5,901 nt of DNA from the NCBI GenBank assembly GCA_946886185.1, contig CAMPIC010000209.1, forward strand, positions 1-5,901, given 5' to 3'. Shown here one piece after another: positions 1 through 3,978 of this stretch. Every line of letters begins with the position of its first letter. Positions within the stretch are counted from its first letter, which is position 1. The notes beneath the pieces were generated by a model that ran no database searches, was not told the origin of the DNA, and saw only the letters and a program-made list of their open reading frames with translations. A program made the translations under genes and the position numbers. Origin of the DNA: an uncultured bacterium (GTDB taxonomy: Bacteria > Eisenbacteria > RBG-16-71-46 > CAIMUX01).

Positions 1-343
1 CCTGGCGCTGCGCCCCTTTCAATCGGGAGACGAGAGATCCGGTGAGCGCTCCGATCGCGAGATAGAGCAGCATCTCCAGTCCCTTTTGCGTTGTGGTAGC
101 GGGATCGTGAGAGATGTGACCCGTGGCGTGCGGCGCGTACACGATGCAGACGACGGTCGCGGCAATGAGCCCCCCGCGCAGTCCGCTCGAGAATCCGGCC
201 AGGATGATCGGGATGTAGTAGAGGCGGCGGTAGATGTCATGGAGATGGTGGGCATGCTCGCCCGTCGAGTAGTGCAGCGCCGTCACGGCCGCAATCGCAG
301 CGTAGATCCCTAAGGTCCCCCAATGGGCTCGGCTGAGACGCAC
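1..343 (-). CDS. Membrane sensor histidine kinase, N-terminal part (cut by left edge)
   Basis: The - strand is open from the left edge through position 373 and reads as a hydrophobic protein. From a GTG at 343-341, 114 complete codons are present. Residues about 10-25 form a first membrane segment, about 44-70 one or two more, and about 89-105 another, followed by a basic, Gln-rich cytoplasmic start (SRLKGAQRQ). The segment LHDIYRRLYYIPIILAGF followed by GLRGGLIAA is one I recognise from N-terminal membrane modules of bacterial two-component sensor kinases, often of the ZraS/NtrB-like kind. The catalytic H-box and ATPase domains would lie beyond the window and are not seen. The segment is rich in His (24, 30, 32, 33, 35, 72, 76, 79). 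I chose GTG 343 because GGAGG sits 6 nt upstream; an in-frame ATG at 373-371 would add 10 residues but has a weak ribosome site. The gene is divergent from the efflux operon, so a regulatory link is plausible but unproven. The kinase assignment rests on the membrane module alone. Confidence 0.72.
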   Translation of the reverse strand, partial: MRLSRAHWGTLGIYAAIAAVTALHYSTGEHAHHLHDIYRRLYYIPIILAGFSSGLRGGLIAATVVCIVYAPHATGHISHDPATTTQKGLEMLLYLAIGALTGSLVSRLKGAQRQ

Positions 344-349
344 TCGCTC

Positions 350-354
350 CCTCC
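350..354 (-). promoter_or_regulatory. Ribosome binding site deciding the kinase start
   Basis: On the - strand, GGAGG (within GGAGGGAG) lies 6 nt before the GTG at 343-341. The competing ATG at 373-371 is preceded by a pyrimidine-rich sequence and CCGGACCGA, which is a poor match. This favours the shorter protein with a GTG start. Confidence 0.6.
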
Positions 355-387
355 AACCTTCCTGGCAGCGCATTCGGTCCGGATATG

Positions 388-403
388 TGAAGAATACTCT
401 TCA
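388..403. promoter_or_regulatory. Palindrome, candidate operator
   Basis: TGAAGAATACTCTTCA has perfect 6-bp arms (TGAAGA/TCTTCA) around ATAC. It lies 15 bp upstream of the kinase ATG at 373 and 45 bp upstream of its GTG at 343, on the kinase-proximal side of the divergent region. That is a reasonable place for a dimeric regulator to act on the kinase gene or on both genes. The regulator is unknown, and I do not match the site to a named consensus. A 6-bp-arm palindrome can arise by chance. Confidence 0.3.
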
Positions 404-486
404 GTACGATCGTCGGCCCGTAGACATTTCTCCAGTCTGGGCCCCGCTCTGTGGCGATCCAGGAAGTGTCGCGCGGGTACTCGGAG

Positions 487-522
487 TTGTTATAGGCTCA
501 TAACTAACTGCACGATAATAAT
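487..522 (+). promoter_or_regulatory. AT-rich putative promoter of the efflux operon
   Basis: In a GC-rich region this patch holds TTGTTA (487-492), a -35-like element, and GATAAT (514-519), a 5/6 match to a -10 element. The spacer is 21 bp, longer than the usual 17. Between and overlapping them is an inverted repeat, GTTAT-AGGCTC-ATAAC (489-504). Long-spacer promoters with a dyad between the elements are known for MerR-family metal regulators, but those spacers are 19-20 bp and this dyad does not match the CueR operator that I know. The promoter assignment is tentative. The transcript would have a leader of about 150 nt before the channel start. Confidence 0.35.
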
Positions 523-596
523 TTACCATGCCATTCGCGGCCCGGGCCTGCGCCTGGCACGGGCGGTGCGTACCGGAGAGCGGAGGTGGGGTGCGA

Positions 597-683
597 ATGG
601 AGCTCGGTTCGAACCACGGGAAGGACATCGCGAGGGAAAGGCCGAGACGGGAGAAGCGACGCCGGCCCCGGGGTGTCCGATGA
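597..683 (+). CDS. Possible 28-aa basic leader peptide, coupled to the channel gene
   Basis: An ATG at 597 opens a 28-codon ORF that ends at TGA 681-683. This stop overlaps the channel gene's ATG at 680 as ATGA, the classic overlap of translationally coupled genes. GGAGG (582-586) lies 10 nt before the ATG; an in-frame GTG at 591 would lie 4 nt from it and is an alternative start. The peptide begins MELGSNHGKDIARERPRR and is dominated by Arg and Lys in its second half, with no Cys, no membrane segment and no recognised domain. The channel gene's own ribosome site is weak (GGGGTG, 670-675), so re-initiation from this ORF would make sense. It could equally be a chance ORF in GC-rich DNA; I know of no family match. 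Confidence 0.3.
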   Translation: MELGSNHGKDIARERPRREKRRRPRGVR

Positions 684-2041
684 AGGGGAGACCGGGAGCG
701 GCCATTTCCGGGACGCGCTTCCGTCCTGTCGCGCTCTGTGTATGCCTCGGGATTCTTGCATTGCTGGAGGGCTCCGCGTCCCGGACGGCCGGCGCCATCT
801 GGTTCGATGCAGTGCCGCCCGATCCGCACCTCGAGGCTCTCCTGAACGATATCCTGACCCGGAATCCCGGCCTCGCCGCGATGGAAGCGGGCGTCGAAGC
901 GACCCGCAAGCAAGCCCCGCAAATGAGCGCGTTCCCCGATCCGATGCTCGAAGGCACGCTCTACCTCCGCAAACCTCACACTCCGAACGGCCCGATGAAG
1001 GGGATGTTTGCGATCTCCCAGCGATTCCCCTGGTTCGGTAAGCGCGGTTTGCGCGGCGAGATGGTGGAGGCGGAGGCCGATGCGATGGCGGCGCGCCTCG
1101 AGGCAGAGCGACTGCAGCTCGCCGCTGAGACGCGCGAGCTCTATTACGAGGGCTGTTTCCTGGAAGCGGAGGCCGAGATCGTCGAGCAGGATGTCGCGGC
1201 CTTGCAGCACTACGAAGAGCTCGCGCTCGCGCAGTACGCGACCGGAGTCGGACTCGAGCAGGGAGCGATCAAGATCCAGGCGGAGACCTCGACGGTGCGC
1301 GCCCGTCTTCTGGAGATCCGAGCGCAGCAAGCGCGGATCCGGGCGAGGCTCAACGCGCTCCGCGACGAACCGGCCTCCACGCCGGTCGCGTTAGGAGAGG
1401 TTCCGCGACTCGAAAGCCATGAGATCGATTACCCGGCGCTCTTGGCCGAAGCCGAATCCCGTCGCCCCGAGTTGGCGGCGGCCGAGTCACAAATCGAGCG
1501 CAGCCGTTCGCAGCAACGCCTCGCCCGCAAGCAATACATCCCCGACCTGACCCTGGGATTCACGTACAACGTCATGGGCAAGCTCGAAGACGATCCCGGG
1601 GCGCATGCCACCCTCCCCGAAGACAACGGTCGAGACGACTACGGCATCACTGCCGCGATCGATCTTCCGATCTGGAGAAGCGCGCTGTCTGCCGGCGTGG
1701 AGGAAGCGGTCCTCGAAGAAACCAGAGCGCGAGAGGAGCTGCGGGAAGCTCGCGCCGAGATCGAAGGACAGCTGGCTGAATACGCGGCGAGCATTCCGCT
1801 CCTCCAGGAGCGCGTGCGACTGTTCGAATCGATCCTGTCGATCCAGGCGGACCAGTCACTCCGTTCCGCCGAGTCCGCGTATGCCGCGGGAACCGCCACC
1901 GCTCTGGATCTGCTCGACGCGCTGCGCGTGCGTCTGGAAGCGCGAATCGCGACCGAGCGCGCCCACACCGACTACGTCCTCGCGCTCTCGGCGCTGGCCG
2001 CTTCGATCGGGCGCCCAATCGCGCTGGAGGCGGCCCGTTGA
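680..2041 (+). CDS. TolC-family outer-membrane channel of heavy-metal efflux (CusC-like)
   Basis: This is the outer-membrane exit duct of a tripartite RND exporter, 453 aa, a usual length for CusC/CzcC/TolC proteins. I place the start at ATG 680 because a signal peptide follows at once: basic residues in the first 15, a hydrophobic core at about 17-29, and an AGA cleavage motif ending at residue 39. The two Cys at 20 and 22 do not form a good lipobox, so unlike E. coli CusC it is probably not a lipoprotein. The two outer-membrane efflux repeats are visible. The first starts at NPGLAAMEAG (62-71), with PDPML at 86-90 and the characteristic QRFPWFGKR (114-122), then long Glu/Arg/Ala-rich coiled-coil helices (about 125-228). 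The second starts at RRPELAAAESQIERS (261-275), with IPDLTLGF (287-294), DLPIW (328-332), more coiled coil, and YAAGTATALDLLDALR (401-416). It is first in the C-B-A order. The metal assignment comes from the adaptor and pump downstream, not from this protein. Confidence 0.9.
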   Translation: MKGRPGAAISGTRFRPVALCVCLGILALLEGSASRTAGAIWFDAVPPDPHLEALLNDILTRNPGLAAMEAGVEATRKQAPQMSAFPDPMLEGTLYLRKPHTPNGPMKGMFAISQRFPWFGKRGLRGEMVEAEADAMAARLEAERLQLAAETRELYYEGCFLEAEAEIVEQDVAALQHYEELALAQYATGVGLEQGAIKIQAETSTVRARLLEIRAQQARIRARLNALRDEPASTPVALGEVPRLESHEIDYPALLAEAESRRPELAAAESQIERSRSQQRLARKQYIPDLTLGFTYNVMGKLEDDPGAHATLPEDNGRDDYGITAAIDLPIWRSALSAGVEEAVLEETRAREELREARAEIEGQLAEYAASIPLLQERVRLFESILSIQADQSLRSAESAYAAGTATALDLLDALRVRLEARIATERAHTDYVLALSALAASIGRPIALEAAR

Positions 2042-2137
2042 TCCCGCAGAGAGACGACGCAGAGAGGCGACACGTGGATCCCGCAGAGAGACGACGCAGA
2101 GGGGCGACATGTGGATCCTGCAGAGAGGCGACACGTC
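2040..2137 (+). repeat. Intergenic tandem repeat: 37-bp unit built of 13-bp subunits
   Basis: Two full 37-bp copies (2040-2076 and 2077-2113) begin GATCCCGCAGAG and end CACGTG or CATGTG; they differ at only two positions. A third copy (2114-2137) is 24 bp long, lacking 13 bp in the middle. Inside the unit the 13-bp motif GCAGAGAGACGAC is itself repeated with small changes, at 2046, 2059, 2083, 2096 and 2120, five times in all. The missing 13 bp in copy 3 equals one subunit, which points to slippage. The array starts at the channel gene's stop codon and lies between two co-transcribed genes. There are no unique spacers, so it is not CRISPR, and no transposase or insertion-sequence end is seen. 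Confidence 0.9.
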
Positions 2138-2203
2138 ATCAGCAAGGCCGGTGAGCAGCCGATCTGCCGGTTCCTCGCGGAACAGAACGAGGTGAGACCA
2201 TGA
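2111..2203 (+). other. Open stretch in the channel gene's frame ending in an ATGA overlap
   Basis: After the channel stop at 2039-2041 the same frame stays open for 53 codons, through the repeat array, to TGA at 2201-2203. This stop overlaps the adaptor ATG at 2200 as ATGA. A GTG at 2111, 6 nt after GAGGGG, could start a 30-codon reading; the part beyond the repeats reads ISKAGEQPICRFLAEQNEVR. It could be a small coupling ORF, the remnant of a former C-terminus separated from the channel gene by a stop, or chance openness in GC-rich DNA. I recognise no domain. Confidence 0.25.
2189..2195 (+). promoter_or_regulatory. Ribosome binding site of the adaptor gene
   Basis: GAGGTGA ends 4 nt before ATG 2200 and supports this start. 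The resulting protein has a long, Arg-rich N-terminus of about 32 residues before the membrane segment. Confidence 0.6.
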
Positions 2204-3960
2204 CCGAACATTTCACGCGCCAAGAAGATCGCCGGAGCAGCAGGGCCACGCCCGCCCCGCGCGGTGCCCGCCTGCGTAGCGCGCGCACCCTGCGCAGCCT
2301 GGCGTTGTATCTCGCCATGCTCCTCACGGTCGGACTGCTGGCCGATCCCTTCGACCTGCACGGGATGGATCAACGCTTCCACCAGTTCCTCGGTCTCGCG
2401 GCTCCCAGTTACGCCGAGTCGGAGGCACCGGAGCTGTGGACGTGCCCGATGCATCCCGAAGTGCTCCAGAAGGAGCCGGGATCCTGCCCGATCTGCAAGA
2501 TGGACCTTGTCCGGGTGAAGAAGACTGACGCTGAAGATGCGGCGCGCGAAGGGCATGAGACGCATCCGCCTGCGTCTTCGTCCACCCGTGAAGGTGCAGG
2601 TGACACACGCGGCGCTGCGCCGAACGACGGCGCTTCGAGGAGCACCGGTGCTGGTGTGCAGGAAGATGGCGCTTCGAGCGGCTCCGGCGCCGGTGCGCAG
2701 GAAGATGGCGCTTCGAGCGGCTCCGGCGCCGGTGCGCAGGACGACGGCGCTTCGAGAAGCACCGGTGCCGGTGCGCAGGAAGACGCCGCTTCTGGTGCGA
2801 CAGACGAAGGCGCGCAGCTCTGGACGTGCGGCATGCATCCGCAGGTGCTGCAGGACGAGCCTGGGTCCTGTCCGATCTGCAAGATGGATCTCACCCCGGT
2901 CCGGAAGGGGAGCGCTCCGGAAAGCGCCGAGGAAGGAGAGCGGCCCGCCGTCTCCGTCACTTCCTCCGTCGTGCAGAAGATGAACGTGCGCACCGAGGTC
3001 GCGATGCGCGGCGACCTCCGCGCGGAGATCCGCACCGTCGGCTATCTCGAATACGATCCCGACCGGGTCGTTTCGGTCACGACCAAATTTCCCGGATACA
3101 TCGAGAAAACCTACGCCGACTACATCGGGCAGTCAGTCCGTCGAGGCGATCCGCTGTTCGAGATCTACGCCCCGGAGCTGGTGCAGACGGCGCGCGAGTT
3201 GATCTCCGCGCAGCAGTATGCGGAAAGGTTGAAAGATGCGCCCGAGGATGTGCGCCGGAGCGCGAACGCGCTGGTCGACGCTGCGCGAGCCCGCCTCGCC
3301 TTCTGGGATATCTCCGCGGAGGATCTCGGCGCCGCTAGCGATGCGGCTGCCATCCGCACCTTCGCAATCCGCGCCCCGCGAGGTGGCGTGATCACGCGCA
3401 GGGCCGAAGGTCTGGAAGGCATGGCGGTCGAGCCGGGAAGCGAGCTCCTCCAGATTGCCGATGTCTCGCGGCTCTGGCTCTCGGTCGAGGTGTTCGAGAA
3501 TCAGCTTCCCTGGATCGAGCCGGGCAGCGACGTCGTCGTTTCTCTTCCCTACTTCCCGGGATACGACTTCCACGGCACGGTCCGCTTCCTGGAGCCGAGC
3601 GTATCGCCCGAAACGCGCAGCGTCCGCATGGGCCTGGATGTGCCGAACTCCGACGGCCGGCTGCGCGCGGGGATGTATGCGACCGTCACGTTCGATCCTG
3701 TTCTCGTGTCGGGGGCCGTCCTGGTGTCCGAACAGGCGGTCATCCGGACCGGGGAGCGCGACGTGGTGGTGGTCTCGGCGGGCGAAGGACGCTTCGAGCC
3801 GCGCACCGTCACCCTCGGTCCGGCCTCGCACGGGCATGTCCAGATCCTCGACGGAGTGCGCGAGGGAGAAGAGATCGTAACCTCCGCGCAGTTCCTCATC
3901 GATTCGGAGTCAAATCTCCAAGCCGCCATTCAACGACTCATGGCCGAGCACGCTCACTAG
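2200..3960 (+). CDS. cusB: CusB-type periplasmic adaptor (membrane fusion protein) with two heavy-metal-binding domains
   Basis: The periplasmic adaptor joins the RND pump to the outer-membrane channel and, in CusB, hands Cu(I)/Ag(I) to the pump. It is 586 aa, against about 407 for E. coli CusB; the excess is N-terminal. An Arg-rich N-tail leads to a hydrophobic segment at 33-48 with no convincing cleavage site, so it may be a signal anchor. Two heavy-metal-binding domains follow, WTCPMHP...CPICKMDL at 80-103 and WTCGMHP...CPICKMDL at 208-231. Likely ligands are C82, M84, H85, C96, C99, M101 and C210, M212, H213, C224, C227, M229. Between them lies a low-complexity linker of 13-residue repeats (144-195). 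The adaptor core then runs in normal order: barrel-sandwich halves at about 283-325 and 386-424 (note FPGYIEKTYADYIGQSVRRGDPLFEIY), an alpha-hairpin at about 325-385, a beta-barrel at about 426-500, and a membrane-proximal domain to the end. The pump gene follows after an 18-nt gap. The adaptor assignment is firm; the metal is inferred. Confidence 0.93.
   Translation: MTEHFTRQEDRRSSRATPAPRGARLRSARTLRSLALYLAMLLTVGLLADPFDLHGMDQRFHQFLGLAAPSYAESEAPELWTCPMHPEVLQKEPGSCPICKMDLVRVKKTDAEDAAREGHETHPPASSSTREGAGDTRGAAPNDGASRSTGAGVQEDGASSGSGAGAQEDGASSGSGAGAQDDGASRSTGAGAQEDAASGATDEGAQLWTCGMHPQVLQDEPGSCPICKMDLTPVRKGSAPESAEEGERPAVSVTSSVVQKMNVRTEVAMRGDLRAEIRTVGYLEYDPDRVVSVTTKFPGYIEKTYADYIGQSVRRGDPLFEIYAPELVQTARELISAQQYAERLKDAPEDVRRSANALVDAARARLAFWDISAEDLGAASDAAAIRTFAIRAPRGGVITRRAEGLEGMAVEPGSELLQIADVSRLWLSVEVFENQLPWIEPGSDVVVSLPYFPGYDFHGTVRFLEPSVSPETRSVRMGLDVPNSDGRLRAGMYATVTFDPVLVSGAVLVSEQAVIRTGERDVVVVSAGEGRFEPRTVTLGPASHGHVQILDGVREGEEIVTSAQFLIDSESNLQAAIQRLMAEHAH
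2437..2508 (+). repeat. First copy of the duplicated metal-binding domain
   Basis: This 72-bp segment encodes residues 80-103 of the adaptor, with ligand pattern C-x-M-H and C-x-x-C-x-M. Compared codon by codon with the second copy at 2821-2892, 58 of 72 bases and 21 of 24 residues are the same; the residue changes are P83/G211, E87/Q215 and K91/D219. Most base differences are silent, so both copies appear to be held under selection after an internal duplication. Confidence 0.85.
2629..2784 (+). repeat. Coding minisatellite: four 39-bp units in the adaptor linker
   Basis: Four in-frame units (2629-2667, 2668-2706, 2707-2745, 2746-2784) each encode 13 residues of the form GASxSxGAGxQxD. Units 1 and 4 carry RSTG and units 2 and 3 carry SGSG, giving an A-B-B-A order. 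Units 2 and 3 are nearly identical in DNA, which suggests recent expansion. A fifth, degraded unit (GCCGCTTCTGG...) runs from 2785 to about 2820. The encoded linker is Gly/Ala/Ser-rich with regularly spaced Asp/Glu, and so is likely disordered and flexible between the two metal-binding domains. Confidence 0.92.
2821..2892 (+). repeat. Second copy of the duplicated metal-binding domain
   Basis: This segment encodes adaptor residues 208-231 with all six likely ligands retained (C210, M212, H213, C224, C227, M229). It follows the 13-residue repeat linker and sits next to the adaptor core, about 50 residues before the first barrel-sandwich strand. See the first copy at 2437-2508 for the comparison. 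Confidence 0.85.
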
Positions 3961-3968
3961 CCGATCAC

Positions 3969-3973
3969 GGAGG
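3969..3973 (+). promoter_or_regulatory. Ribosome binding site of the pump gene
   Basis: GGAGG lies 5 nt before ATG 3979, inside the 18-nt gap after the adaptor stop. It fixes the pump start and leaves no room for a separate promoter or terminator between the two genes. Confidence 0.7.
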
Positions 3974-3978
3974 CGTTC

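Larger units (their letters stand above)
344..679. other. Divergent intergenic region between kinase and efflux operon
   Basis: This 336-bp stretch separates the two divergent genes. The + strand happens to be open from 323 in the channel gene's frame, but its translation before residue M680 looks random (many Arg, Ser and Cys, no domain), so I treat it as non-coding. It holds a 16-bp palindrome at 388-403, an AT-rich patch at 487-522 that contrasts with the GC-rich surroundings, and a small ORF at 597-683. I see no tRNA, terminator hairpin or mobile-element end in it. Confidence 0.6.

Noticed and set aside
19..255. - strand 78-aa Ser/Arg-rich ORF at the left edge
   Set aside because: It is a shadow frame. 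The other - strand frame, open through the left edge, gives a coherent membrane protein with kinase-type segments.
323..679. Upstream extension of the channel ORF (open from ATG 323)
   Set aside because: The extra 119 residues look like random translation of GC-rich and promoter DNA, carry no domain, overlap the divergent kinase start and would bury the clear signal peptide that begins at ATG 680.
401..1330. - strand ORF of 309 aa over the channel gene
   Set aside because: It is antisense to the coiled-coil TolC-family gene, shows no recognisable domain, and runs through the divergent promoter region.
2040..2137. CRISPR array
   Set aside because: The repeats are directly adjacent with no unique spacers, are hierarchical, and no cas gene is present.
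1972..2838. - strand ORF with repeated Ala/Gly/Arg/Thr-rich units
   Set aside because: Its repeats are only the antisense reading of the intergenic array and of the adaptor linker repeats. No independent coding signal is seen.
3961..3978. Terminator or promoter between adaptor and pump genes
   Set aside because: Only 18 nt are available, largely taken by the ribosome binding site, with no hairpin or T-run.
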